This document shows, one piece after another, positions 32,640 through 43,535 of a stretch of 64,000 nt of DNA. The position numbers and the translations under genes are program-made. The first letter of the stretch is position 1. Every line of letters starts with the position of its first letter. The stretch comes from Apricaphanius iberus (taxonomy: Eukaryota; Chordata; Actinopteri; Cyprinodontiformes; Aphaniidae). Location: the NCBI GenBank assembly GCA_028564705.1, contig JAPXFQ010002620.1:558001-622000 (forward strand), given 5' to 3'. The notes beneath the pieces are model-generated. The model was not told where the DNA came from, made no database searches, and saw only the letters and a program-made list of their open reading frames with translations.

Positions 32640-34990
32640 TTGTATGGGCTGCTGTTTGGAAAGTTACATAGTCATGCATTGATAGCAATAATTTGGCTTA
32701 TTTAGCCCGTCATAAGATGAATAAATTGAGGTTATTTTTTTAGGTCCCATTTATTTTTTTTTTGTTATGAATGTTACACTTTCAAATTAAATGTTTCATT
32801 TAGCTATTAAGTATTTACCTTCAAACTAAATATTTTGATTACAAATTAAATATTTAGCTTGCAAGCTTAATATTTAGTTTTGAATTGTGACATTTATAAA
32901 GCAATAAATTATGTGGATGCATATATGAGTTTGTAAAATGAACCCAATTATTTTTTTTTTATGAAAGGCTAATCAGCTCAAATTTTGGTTGTAAACTTTT
33001 GACTGTAACTTTGCAAACTGGACCCCAATACTGGTGTTCATTCTGTATATAACTGAGGTAAGATATGAAGCAGAAAACTATATTGAGACTCAGTCTTCTG
33101 TGTTTCATTTCCTGCAGACGGTACACCTTTGATATTATGGGATGGGGGAGGGGGCAGTGGAACAGAGCGTACGCTACAGCACATCAGCTTGTTAGAACAA
33201 TGCAATCCAACTAAACAGAAATGTAGTCAGACATGTTTCGCCCAATAATTTTTCCTTCATACATCTCAGTCAGTCTGGGTTTACAGTAAAGGTACAGTAT
33301 AGGGGTACTGTCTCAGGTTATTATTGAGGTCAGGTCAGTGATAACCGATTCCTTCTGAAAACTTTGGCTCCTCTATCATTAAGGTTGCTGCTCTGATCTC
33401 TGGCTTAAAGTGTTTTTCATGTCCCCCAAACAGCTGGTTCTTAATGGACTTCATGGTTCTTTTGTCAGTGGCGAGTATTAATGACTGGAGATACAGAAAT
33501 GTTAGTTTGCGATAGAAAAAGGCACAAAAATGTTTCCACCTTCAACATAATGTTACCCATAAGAATTAGAGCGAGTGCTGAACCCCGTCTGTATATTTGA
33601 TTTGATAAAAAGACGAAAGTCCCTCCAGAGGTTCTGTGATGCCCACGACAGGTGTAGCTTTGATAAGATCCATGCCTTTTGGATCATGCCTTGAATTATC
33701 ACAATGCTAGAAGAAGTGTTTTCACATCCTGAACAACATCATTGACCTGAAAGTGTTCTCCAAACCTGTCGTCCCCATTACTTCGATTGAAGGGTCTTAC
33801 CCTTTTAAAGCATTAGGTGGTGTCCTTTGATTCCATTCTGGACATTATTGTCATAACATTGAGATGGCAGAAGGCAGAAATAGCCAGCTGGATTAATTGA
33901 TTATCTATATCTAAGTCTTGAAAACATTTACTACACAGTTCTGAATGATAGTAACAAATAATAACCATTTGGGATCCTTTCCTGTCAGATTGTGCTGGTC
34001 TTCATTCTGCGGCATCATGGCTTATTTGCTTTATGATGAGTGGGCCGGGATTCCATTTATTCTTGGTTATAGGTATTCCTTAATGTAATATTTATGAGTA
34101 ATATAAGGGCATCAGGCAGTGACACTATATCACTGTTAAACAGATGTCAGCTCATCATGAATATGATTTCATGTTTAAACAAGAATCCATTAGTGTCTCA
34201 GTTACTTGCCATTCTATATTTATTATTCAAAGCTTAAGTCAATCATCCCTTGTCATTAATGCTCATTTATTATTTTATGTAAAGCATATATGCATGCTTT
34301 GTAAATAAAGCATTGTTAAGTTACACAGTTGTTTTATTTTTTTTTCATTTAGAGGTACGTTTAATCCATCCATGTCCTCTCTGTGTTTTTCTGGAGTAAT
34401 ACAGCCACCCCTGTCTGTCATCGCGTGTCATTAGTCACTAGGGTCTGTTTCACATGTCTGATACCTCCTTTACTAATGTGTTCTGCTCCGTTTCAAATTT
34501 TAGTGTAGAAGACTTATTTCTGAATGCTGACTAGAAATTAGAAATTAGAAAACAAAGGGGATGCCCAAATTTGGGATGTACTGTTAACTTTCCCAGGATG
34601 GTTACCTAACCTTCGCAAAGAGAGAACAAAGCGTGGAGAGCTTTGTAATGCTTTTGCTCTGCTTCTGTTTTCCATGTGTAGGTGGTCTTGCCCACTTCTG
34701 ATTATTAATAGTGTTGGGCATCCAGAGATGAACTCAATCTGTTCGCAGACACATGGACTGAGGTTTGACTCATTTCAAACTAATGTCAGAATAACCAAAT
34801 AACTCTGAGTGTGTGTTTGTGTTTGTCCAACCTTTGACAAGTCACCAGCATTGTGTAGATATTTTGCCCGGTCCACACAATGTTTGAAGTGAGTGGTCTC
34901 TACTAGTTAGGTTTAGACGTCTGGTGTGAATCGGTTTGGCTAAAGGTTAAGCTTAGAGATGTGACACTGATAATTAGGGAAAGTGTCTGG
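32640..34990. other. Upstream of peli3 coding exons, no recognised feature
   Basis: AT-rich DNA with short ORFs only. I recognise no repeat ends, exon or RNA gene in it. It probably belongs to the first intron of peli3. Confidence 0.4.
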
Positions 34991-34994
34991 GTTA

Positions 34995-35493
34995 AGCCTA
35001 GTTTATACTTCTCTGTTAGCAAGTTTGCACCCAGACGTAGATGTATTGACAGAGACATTAACCTTTTATACTTCTTTGTTGGTGTGTCAGTGTTGCAAAG
35101 CAACTCCCCTCCAGGACAGCAGGGGGTGCAGACATTTTCTGGCAGGTTTGCCTACCATTGCAGTGTCGTTTCTGGTCTCCTAGAGTTTATTTTCTTGAGC
35201 TTGTAAACTCATTCCCTATCAAGAAGCAATGACCAACAGAAAGTAAGTTTTGATTAAGCTATAAAGCTTTTTTACTAGAAGTGCAGCTCATAGAATACTC
35301 TAAAAACAAACACATTGGTCGGTTTTGTCGTTTCTCTACCCGTCTTTCTTTTCAAAATCCCCTAAAGACCACATTGGATAAAGTGTCTTTTTAATATAAA
35401 GCATCCAGTGCCAAACACTACATTAACTACTGATTACATTTACTATAGTGCACTGTTCTGTTCCAATGTAGATGGAGAAGTATAAACTAGGCT
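34995..35493. mobile_element. Harbinger-like MITE, copy 3, full length (499 bp)
   Basis: Ends AGCCTAGTTTATACTTCTC and GAAGTATAAACTAGGCT are perfect inverted repeats over 17 bp, flanked by TTA on both sides (34992-34994 and 35494-35496). It contains no transposase. It lies about 200 bp before the first coding exon of peli3. Other copies are at 19016, 29939 and 49980. Confidence 0.85.
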
Positions 35494-35689
35494 TTAGGCA
35501 CAGTAAAATCAAAGGAGGTCAATATAATGTCCACACAAGTATAGAAAGCATGTGTGTGTGTGAGGCTTTGAGTAAAATGATAATTCTTTAATCTTTTGCA
35601 GTTCGTCTCTGGCGTTGTATCTAAATGACAGTGTTTGAATGGAGGTTAATCCAGACTAATCGTTTTCTGACTGTCTCTCTCCTCCTTAG

Positions 35690-35884
35690 CAGCGAGCCCC
35701 ATTTGTGGCCAGTGGGCATGGTTTTGAAGGGTAGCTCAGAGGCGCTGTGTCCCCCCCCATCTCTGGAGCTGCGCCCATCCTGCAACAAGAGCCAGCCCTC
35801 ACCTCCTCTGGGCTCCAGCTCACACGACGGAGTAATTTCTGAGGACAAGGAGCCCGTCAAGTACGGCGAGCTCATCATCTTGGG
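35690..35884 (+). CDS. peli3: peli3 exon 1 (coding start at 35718)
   Basis: The acceptor is TCCTCCTTAG ending at 35689 (CAG three bases on is an alternative) and the donor is GTGAGT at 35885. Coding starts at ATG 35718, giving MVLKGSSEALC and then a serine/proline-rich stretch before EPVKYGELIILG, the conserved beginning of the Pellino FHA domain (KYGELIVLG in human paralogues). The 28 bases before the ATG are 5' UTR. It leaves in phase 2. Confidence 0.88.
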
Positions 35885-36015
35885 GTGAGTATCGTGTATC
35901 ATACTCTTTCACTATCAATCTTTTCTGTTAACTCATTCTAAAGGCTGATCTAAGTAACTGAGAGGTCTGTTTTATTGTTTTGTTTATTGTGAGATTGCAA
36001 GAAGCACATTAGTCA

Positions 36016-36489
36016 TTAAAGGGGACATGTTATGCAAATGTCACTTTTTTCATTCTTTCTTGTTGCATTTGGGTCTCTTCTGGTCTTTATAAACATTCCA
36101 AACATTAATAAAAATCATCAATTTCTTTGCCAATTTTTGGTGGGCGTAATGCTGGATGCTGTGCATACTGCCACCACCTCTGATCATTGTGTGTGTGTGT
36201 GTGAGTGTCTGTGAGGGACACTACACGTGTGATCTATTGCTGCAGTAAATGTTATATGTCCTTGAACAATGTTTCATGGTTTATGTTTGATATGTCACGT
36301 TTCCTTGAATAATTTTTGATGTTTGATTTCTTAATCTTTGCTGTATTTATTTGTACCTGGGGACTGTAGATGATAATTAGCCTAAGGCTAACTCTGGTGT
36401 AATGCATTAAATGTTTACATTTATGTTTTAATTGCACATGGTCCCTTTTAAATCAAATAAAGTAAAGAGGCTTAATATGTCCCCTTAAA
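36016..36489. mobile_element. MITE in peli3 intron 1, ends TTAAAGGGGACAT
   Basis: The left end TTAAAGGGGACATGTTATGC and the right end, with complement CTTTAAGGGGACATATTAAG, form an inverted repeat of about 17 bp around 470 bp of AT-rich DNA with a short (TG)n at 36190-36201. No coding capacity. The left end includes the octamer ATGCAAAT. Confidence 0.65.
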
Positions 36490-37620
36490 GAAAGAAAACA
36501 GACCAATCACCTCACTGCAACTACTTGAATGATATATTTTATGTTATTCCAAATGTTATGGACATGCTGTAAAATCTATATTTGACTTCAAAATTCTGGA
36601 AAGTAAATTGCATACTAGTAGTGCAGCTCAGTGGGAACGTTCCTGCCTGTGATAAAACTTTGCATCAATTTTCATTAACCATATTTAGTGTATCAATTTT
36701 AAAACATTGTGATCTGAAAATGTTAAAAACTATTTTTTTGGGACAGGATTAGAAGTGATTATGTCAGACGGACAGGTTGGAGACAAAGAAGCAAGGCTGT
36801 TTGGAAATGTAGAAAGATGGGATGGTAGATATGTGGGAGAAAGTATGTTGAACACTGAGCTGCCTGGGAAAGGGAAAACATAAAGTTCCTTGATATGAAC
36901 CCTTGGAGGGTTGCTGACATTTGGTTTTCAACTTGTGGAAGATACTGGGGTACCCAGAGACAAACTCACACATGCATTGGGAATAACTCCACACATAAAG
37001 GCTATGGCAGGGGCTGAAACCAGGGTCTTCTTACATTAAATACATCTGATGTTAAATTTCAGGGGGTTGGTTGGGATGTTCCATATGGTTTATTCTCAAG
37101 ATTCCTAATGTTTTACTTTTGTAATGGAAGTATATTGTAATATTTCGAAATGCAAACACAGTGCATTGTAAGATTAAGTATTAAATTGACAGTTTTTAGT
37201 ATTATTTTTAGACTTGAGGAATTTGACTGATTTGCCTGCTTGCCCTTTGACGTTTCTTTAAAAAGGAGGCATACTCCAATATGATCTAAATGCTATGTTT
37301 CTCTGTGATTGGATCTTATTAAATTATTCAATATTCAGGATATGTAAAACGACTACAGGATTTAACATCAAGGCCAGTCATTGCCATTAATGTTACCAAT
37401 CTGGAGATGATTATTTGTACGAGTGGAAAAATATTTCATATATTCACATCTAAATGTTGTATATAAATTTCACATTGACGAGCAGACATTGATAATTCCT
37501 TGTTTATTTGTTTTTTAAATTATTTATTCAGCTTACCACAGTTTGAACTTTAATCACTTTTATCATATTATGTTGTGGTATTATGTATAATGTTCATCAT
37601 CTTGTTCTTACTCTTCCCAG

Positions 37621-37750
37621 TCACAATGGGTCACTGGCAAATGGTGACAAAGGTCGTAGAAGAAGTCGTCTTGCCCTTTATAAAAGACCTAAAGCAAATG
37701 GCGTCAAACCTGATGTTATCCACAATGTCTCAACACCACTGGTGTCAAAG
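37621..37750 (+). CDS. peli3: peli3 exon 2
   Basis: The acceptor is CTCTTCCCAG ending at 37620 and the donor is GTAGCA at 37751. It codes for GHNGSLANGDKGRRRSRLAL and continues YKRPKANGVKPDVIHNVSTP, the first strands of the FHA domain, very close to PELI1 NGSLPNGDRGRRKSRFALF. It leaves in phase 0. Confidence 0.93.
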
Positions 37751-37851
37751 GTAGCAACTTAAATTAACCTTAAATGTTCTTTCTCCACCAAAACAATGAG
37801 CAGTACATGCTACAATACCATGCAATGACCTCTTAACCTTCCTACTGGCAG

Positions 37852-37953
37852 GCTCTCAGCAACAAAAGCCAGCACAGCATCTCCTACACACTGTCACGGA
37901 GCCACTCCGTCATTGTGGAGTACTCACATGACATTAATACAGATATGTTTCAG
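37852..37953 (+). CDS. peli3: peli3 exon 3
   Basis: The acceptor is TACTGGCAG ending at 37851 and the donor is GTAAGA at 37954. It encodes 34 residues with SQHSISYTLSRSHSVIVEY and HDINTDMFQ, matching the Pellino SISYTLSR...VVEYTHD block. Phase 0 at both ends. Confidence 0.93.
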
Positions 37954-38538
37954 GTAAGACTTTCTACAGACACACACACATGCGTGCACAAGGTAACAGG
38001 AAAAAAATCTCCGGTGACTAAACAAAAAATAAAATTTTTCCTAAGTGTGGAGCTCAGTTTAATCTTAACATAACTATTTCATTGGCAGACATTAGTTCAA
38101 CCTTTGTGGATTTAAATGACGGCTCGGTATTGTCACTTAAATGAGGTTATGGTCGGTGAGTCAGACATTATATTTCGCTTGAGGTTGGTTTGCCAAAAGC
38201 ATTCACTTGTCTACAGTTATCTACAGTTATAATTATATCTTTTATTGGTATACATAACTGGAATCACAAGACCCTTACCGTTCCATTGAAATATAACATG
38301 TATATATGTAAATAGAAGTGTATAGAGAGGATAGGCGGATTCAAACCAGGAAGTAGTCAACGTCCTGCTTTTTGGACACAGGAACACTATGAGGTTTAAA
38401 CCACAGTCGTTTTGCTGAATTCTGCAGCACACAGCAGCCAGTTGATCCACATTCAGTCAATCAAGTATACAAGAAGTCAACAGTTTCACAAAGCAATTGA
38501 AAAATCCCAAAAGAGCTCTAATTGACATTGGTGTACAG

Positions 38539-39087
38539 TAGAGGGTGACACGGGAATCAATTGTCGCTCCCGTCCCGTCCCGATCCCAAAAAAATACTCC
38601 CGTCACGTCCCGATCACGTGACAGCCCAAAAAATCCCCCCGCCCCCCTTTAAACCATAGCCTAGCACAGTATCAAAGATCATCTATTTAGCGTTATCCGC
38701 CATCTTTAACCATATCCTGCATTCTCGTTGTTTGGCCACTTTACCACGTCATGAATGGACTCGATTCGTCTGACTGCCAAACTATTAATATACACGCATT
38801 TTCAGTCGGGTATCATATGCTTACCAGTTTATCCAGGTGGTGTAGCAACAACGTAGCAGTTTCTGTTTTGGTGCGTGCAGTGTAGTAGACCTGATGGAAT
38901 TCAACTAAAGATAGATGTAAAAAAAAAAATTTAAAGAAATTCTAATTTCCGGTTTCCCGCCCGATCCCATGGATTATTTCCTGTTCCGTCCCGATCACGT
39001 TACCAACAGTGAAATTTACTCCCTTCCCGCGGGAATCCTGCAGGAATCTCGTGGCCCTTGGGAATCCCGAAAAATTGTCACCCTCTA
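38539..39087. mobile_element. hAT-like element, 549 bp, with 8-bp target duplication
   Basis: The left end TAGAGGGTGACACGGGAATC and the right end ATTGTCACCCTCTA are inverted repeats. The flanks GTGTACAG (38531-38538) and GTGTAGAG (39088-39095) match at seven of eight positions, the duplication length of hAT transposons. Subterminal CCCGTCCCG-type repeats occur on both sides. No transposase frame. Confidence 0.75.
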
Positions 39088-39187
39088 GTGTAGAGTCAGA
39101 AGACTTGACCTCTATGGTCAGCTGTGGCTTTTTAAGAAGAACATTACAGCTACCAGACATCTTCACATTAGACCCATATGTTCTGTG

Positions 39188-39277
39188 GGAAGCGTGCCAG
39201 TCCATCACGGGGCAACATAACGACACACAACCATGCATACACACTCACAAGGACAACTTAGGGAGACCAATTAGACT
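39188..39277 (-). mobile_element. Older copy of SINE-like repeat, truncated
   Basis: GCCAGTCCATCACGGGGCAAC and CACTCACAAGGACAACTTAG with AGACCAATTA match the middle of the SINE-like family below. A younger copy inserted at its end. Confidence 0.6.
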
Positions 39278-39645
39278 CCATCCATCCATCTTCTTAACCG
39301 CTTATCCAATTCAGGGTCACGGGGCAGCTGGAGCCTATCCCAGCAATTATCAGGCGTTAGGCAGGGTACACTCTGAACAGGACGCCAGTCTGTTGCAGGG
39401 CCAACACAGAGAGACAGACAACCATTCACACTCACATTCATTCCTAAGGACAATTTAGAGTGATCAATTCACCTATCATGCATGTTTTTGGACTGTGGGA
39501 GGAAGCTGGAGTACCCGGAGAGAACCCACGCATACACGGGGAGAACATGCAAACTCAATGCAGAAAGACCCTGGGCCGGGATACGAACCCACGACCTTCT
39601 TGCTGCAAGGCAACAGCGCTAACCACTGCGCCACCGTGCAGCCCA
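39278..39645 (-). mobile_element. SINE-like repeat, minus strand, copy 1
   Basis: Read on the minus strand it starts GGGCTGCACGGTGGCGCAGTGG followed by TTAGCGCTGTTGCC (A-box-like) and has a GGTTCG..TCC-type B-box, then a conserved body, ending in (GGAT)n-like ATGGATGG. A 10-bp duplication CAATTAGACT flanks it (39268-39277 and 39646-39655). The head suggests derivation from a tRNA gene; family name not assigned. Confidence 0.78.
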
Positions 39646-39743
39646 CAATTAGACTAATAGTCAAAATTTGCCAACAGTGCTACTAACTGTGCAGCCATGA
39701 ATAAATACTAAATGAAGTTGTTTGTCAACACAAACATGAATCT

Positions 39744-40044
39744 GTCCATCCATCCAATATCTGTCCTGCTTATCTTTACAGGGTTGCAGGGGAGCTGGTA
39801 TTTATCTCCAGTGGTCATGGGGTGAGAGGCGGGGTACACCAGTCCATTGCAGGGTGACAGAAAGAGACAGCTTTTTATGCACACACTCACACCTAAGGAC
39901 AAGTTAGAGAGACCAATTAACAGTAATGTTTTTGGATGGACTGTGGGAGGTAGTCAAAGGGAAGCAAGCCAAGACCCCTGGTTGGGATTTAAACCCAGGA
40001 CCCTCTTCCTTCAAGGCAAAAGTGTTAACTATGCCTCTCGGCAG
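39744..40044 (-). mobile_element. SINE-like repeat, minus strand, copy 2 (diverged)
   Basis: It shares the order CCATCCATCCA, TCTCCAGTGGTCATGGGGTGAG, GGCGGGGTACACC, CACACTCACACCTAAGGACAA and GGACTGTGGGAGG with copies at 39278 and 46297, but with many changes. It is followed at once by an (AAT)n microsatellite. Confidence 0.7.
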
Positions 40045-40048
40045 CCCC

Positions 40049-40049
40049 A

Positions 40050-40105
<56 letters not shown>
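40049..40105. repeat. (AAT)n microsatellite
   Basis: About 18 uninterrupted AAT triplets followed by AGAAGAATAAG, abutting the tRNA-like side of a SINE-like repeat. Confidence 0.9.
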
Positions 40106-40723
40106 GAAGAATAAGAATAATAAAAGTTTTATATCAAAACATGCATGTATCTGGCGCATACATACATTAGAACATACATTATGCAGAGTGAACAAGGACC
40201 TAGTCCATGCTTACCTCCATTCAGAAATGTATTTATGTCTTTCTGATAATTTTACAGAATATTTTAATTTTGTGTTTAACTACAGCGGCAGGATAGGCTG
40301 CTATGGGTTCCTACTTTTTTTGCTTTTAATAGTCTGATTCAGTCTGGCTTCACCGTTGTTCAAGCTTACTTGTTATTTTTAGTCTTTAACGCCTTTACAC
40401 AAACAATTTAATGATGCAATTATATTTATATTTCGATTATATCCAGGAGTTGATTATTTTTGACAACTCTAGTTCTGATTTTTTTCTTTTTGTATGTAAT
40501 GCACATAACTAATGAATGTATAAAACAGCAAAAGGAAAAAAAGTTAACTGTTGTCTAGTGGGTTGCCTGGGTGAGGAGATGGGTGTTAACCATTAGCAAC
40601 CAGCAGGGTAAACTTTGATAAAGGATATCTCAAACAAATGTTACTGCTTCATGTATGTAACTTGCTGTAGTCATGATGACTATGTCTGTGTGATGACATT
40701 GACCTCGGTCTGGGTCCTCTCAG

Positions 40724-40951
40724 ATTGGCAGATCTACAGAGAGCATGATTGACTTCGTGGTCACAGATACAGCAGGTGGCAGCAGCAGTGGTCATGGTGG
40801 GGGAGCAGCAGGGGAAGGTGGAGGCGGAGGTCAGTCGGCCCAAAGTACCATCTCTCGCTACGCCTGTCGCATCATGTGTGAACGCAGTGCTCCCTACACG
40901 GCGCGCATCTATGCCGCTGGCTTTGACTCCTCCAAAAACATCTTCCTAGGG
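40724..40951 (+). CDS. peli3: peli3 exon 4
   Basis: The acceptor is GGGTCCTCTCAG ending at 40723 and the donor is GTGAGT at 40952. It encodes 76 residues: IGRSTESMIDFVVTDTAGG (GRSTES is the phosphopeptide-binding core of the FHA domain), a glycine/serine-rich loop longer than in PELI1, and STISRYACRIMCERSAPYTA and ARIYAAGFDSSKNIFLG. Phase 0 at both ends. Confidence 0.95.
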
Positions 40952-41188
40952 GTGAGTTTTCTCTTCCATGGATTTCCTTTCTTCTTCTTAAGCAAAAATA
41001 AAGGAGTTTGATGGATTTTTAATTAGGAAAGACTTTCTCTTTCTGTCAGACAGGTTTATTTTTAGATGTGGGAATATTTCTGTCATAAGTCCAGCGCAGC
41101 AGCATTCTGAATTGTGTGAAATATAGCAAGAAACAGCAATGTTTTCTGTTTGCATCAGCAGCCTCCTCCTATAGCTATGTCCTAACAG

Positions 41189-41191
<3 letters not shown>

Positions 41192-41220
<29 letters not shown>
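41192..41220. repeat. (TG)n microsatellite at a 3' splice site
   Basis: Twenty-nine bases of strictly alternating T and G end immediately before the AG acceptor of peli3 exon 5. Polymorphic length is expected for such a tract. Confidence 0.92.
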
Positions 41221-41222
<2 letters not shown>

Positions 41223-41411
41223 GAACGGGCTGCCAAATGGAGGACATCAGACGGCTTGATGGATGGCCTTACCACTAACGGGGTTCTGGTGATGCACCCA
41301 GCCGGAGAGTTTGTGTCTGAACCAGCTCCTGGTGTCTGGAGGGAAATCTCTGTGTGTGGCAACGTGTTCGCTCTGAGGGAGACCCGCTCAGCCCAGCAGA
41401 GGGGGAAACTG
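41223..41411 (+). CDS. peli3: peli3 exon 5 (acceptor inside a (TG)n run)
   Basis: It encodes 63 residues, from ERAAKWRTSDGLMDGLTTNG through WREISVCGNVFALRETRSAQ, all conserved in Pellinos. The donor is GTAAGA at 41412. The acceptor AG (41221-41222) comes directly after 29 bases of alternating T and G (41192-41220), with no ordinary pyrimidine tract. A branch-point-like CTAAC at about 41182 lies some 37 bases upstream. Confidence 0.95.
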
Positions 41412-41618
41412 GTAAGATAAGGGTACAAACAGCTGCCTCTGATAAATATTGCAGATTAAAACGAGATGCACTTTATGAAACACCATCAGTTTTTCTCGCT
41501 TTCCTGTTTTAAGTCAGTTAGAAGGATCACATTTAATTCAACTTCCCAAATATCAGAATAATGAGCAAGATAATTAAAAAAAATCATTATTTCTTTAGAC
41601 TCAACAGTTTACATACAC

Positions 41619-42170
41619 TACATTGTCAGAAATAGGGGTATGGAAGGGGTACATTACTGTGCTCCAAGATACGAAAAGACATTAATACAGTCCAAGGACA
41701 AAACCTGGACCTCGGGGTAAAAGTACATTTTTGTACAATTTCAAGAATTTGGTACAGTTTCAGGGGTTTATCTTTTTCACAAAAATACATCAATTAGCAA
41801 AGATAGATTTATGTAATTTTCTTCATAGTTTTATTCTTAACACATTTATTTCTTGTATTTAAATTTTTTTTAATCAAACAAATAATTTGACATGGATCTT
41901 TCCGTGCTTCATTTTGAAAAGATACATTTTTCTATACCAGCATAAATATTTGTATAAAGTGCAAAAAGTCTTTGTGCAAGATGAACTTCTAGTGGAAAAG
42001 GCGTTTTTGTGGGTGACTATTGGCTGTATTGTGGTCAGGAGATGTGTCAATCATGTCAAATCAATAATGATTGGCTGTCAAGGTAGAACTTATAAAAGAT
42101 ACAGGCTATAGTGGGAAAAATAGGTACCTACAGCTAAGGGTACCACTTTGACGTTGTACCCCTAAAAGTA
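41619..42170. mobile_element. Probable MITE in peli3 intron 5
   Basis: Left words ACATTGTCAGAAATAGGGGTA and GGTAAAAGTACATTTTTGTAC and right words GGGTACCACTTTGACG and TTGTACCCCTAAAAGTAAAAT resemble the two ends of a common fish MITE that begins with a TCAGAAATAAAGGTAC-type sequence. Ends are not exactly defined. Confidence 0.45.
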
Positions 42171-42339
42171 AAATGCAGTAGTTTAATTCCCGTGTTTGTA
42201 GGAGCACTATGAATTTTAACTTTTTTGGAACGCCCAGATGATGACAATTTCATGATTTTCTGTTACATTTACATCATCTGAGTTAAATTAAGGTTCTCTT
42301 GTAGATGTGAACCTATCATGGGCTGAAATGTATAAATCA

Positions 42340-42510
42340 ACTACTGGACTATAGCTAAGGACCTCGTGACGATGCTGGATGAAGCTGGTAATAGAGTGCA
42401 AAGAACCTTGTCCCAATGTGGGTTGAAAAGGCACTCAGAGAGGAAGAAGCCATTACTCCAAAATCAACATAAAAAGCCTGGATACAGTTTGTAAATGAGA
42501 AGAGAGGGCC
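42340..42510 (+). mobile_element. Tc1-like transposase remnant
   Basis: From 42414 the frame reads QCGLKRHSERKKPLLQNQHK, matching the segment before the first catalytic residue of one group of Tc1 transposases (CGLKRHSxRKKPLLQNRHKKAR). No terminal repeats are seen. A single old fragment. Confidence 0.65.
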
Positions 42511-43535
42511 TTACGTTTTAGTATACTGTACGTCTAAATTTAAGCCCACAATTATCCATATTCCTGTCTGATTTAGATTTACAGCTGTTTTCTTTCAGCC
42601 AATGAATTTGTTTCTGATAGGAAATGGAATAGTTAAATCCCTTATGCCCCCTAGCCCCCATTTTTGGGGGCACGCCTCCTAGAGTAACATTTAACTTTCT
42701 ATTTGTTGTTACAGACACCAACATTTGGTCTAAAGTTAATAAGAGTGAGTAGTTACTATTTATGAGGTTTATCTGCTTCTTTACAATGAAAACAAGCTGA
42801 TAATGTGTATTTATTTCAGCCTAGGGCTTAAGAGGTTAAGAAGAGTATCAGTTTTCAGAAATTGTCTTTACCCTTCTTTATAATCAATGTAAATAGTAGT
42901 CGAACATTTTGTGCATGTATCTATTGGAATTTGGATGATTTATCCTTGGTGATGAGCTCCAAGCTATTGGAAGGCCTCCTTGATATCACTCTTATCTTTA
43001 GCTCCCACCACAGTTTCTATTCACAGAAGGGTTAATATTATTTCCAATCAGAAGACCCATGTTGGCCCAATTAAACCAAAAGCTTCCATGGCTGTAAATG
43101 ACTTTGATCATAACTGTAGTTTATTATGCAGTGCTGATTAATCGAGCAGTACAATATAATTTTTGCACAATCTTAGTGCAAAGATAGCATCAGTACAACA
43201 ACTTTATCTGTTGGCATTTTCAAACTTAATGTCTCCCTTATAGCGGTGGAGAAACAAAGCCACTTTTTAAGACACCCTCAGTTGTTTGATGGAGATAATG
43301 TATATAGCTGTTTATGAATGGTCCAAAGAAATCATGTTGTGCTCTCATGCAGCGATACAGAAAAGGAGAGCTAAAAGAGTCTACCAGTCCAGTAGACTGG
43401 GCACTTTAATAAAAACCTAAAACAAACTATCAATTCTGAAGATATTCAAGTGGATCCAGAGATAAAGATTTATACTGTATACTACTATTTCATAACAATG
43501 TTTGTTTCTCCTTATTGTTTTCCTCTGGTTTTAAG

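Noticed and set aside
39560..39645. Possible tRNA gene on the minus strand in the GCAGTGGTTAGCGC region
   Set aside because: It is the tRNA-derived head of a SINE-like repeat present in several copies; no proper cloverleaf.
40749..40949. Alternative frame within peli3 exon 4
   Set aside because: The Pellino frame is strongly conserved; the other frame is a shadow.
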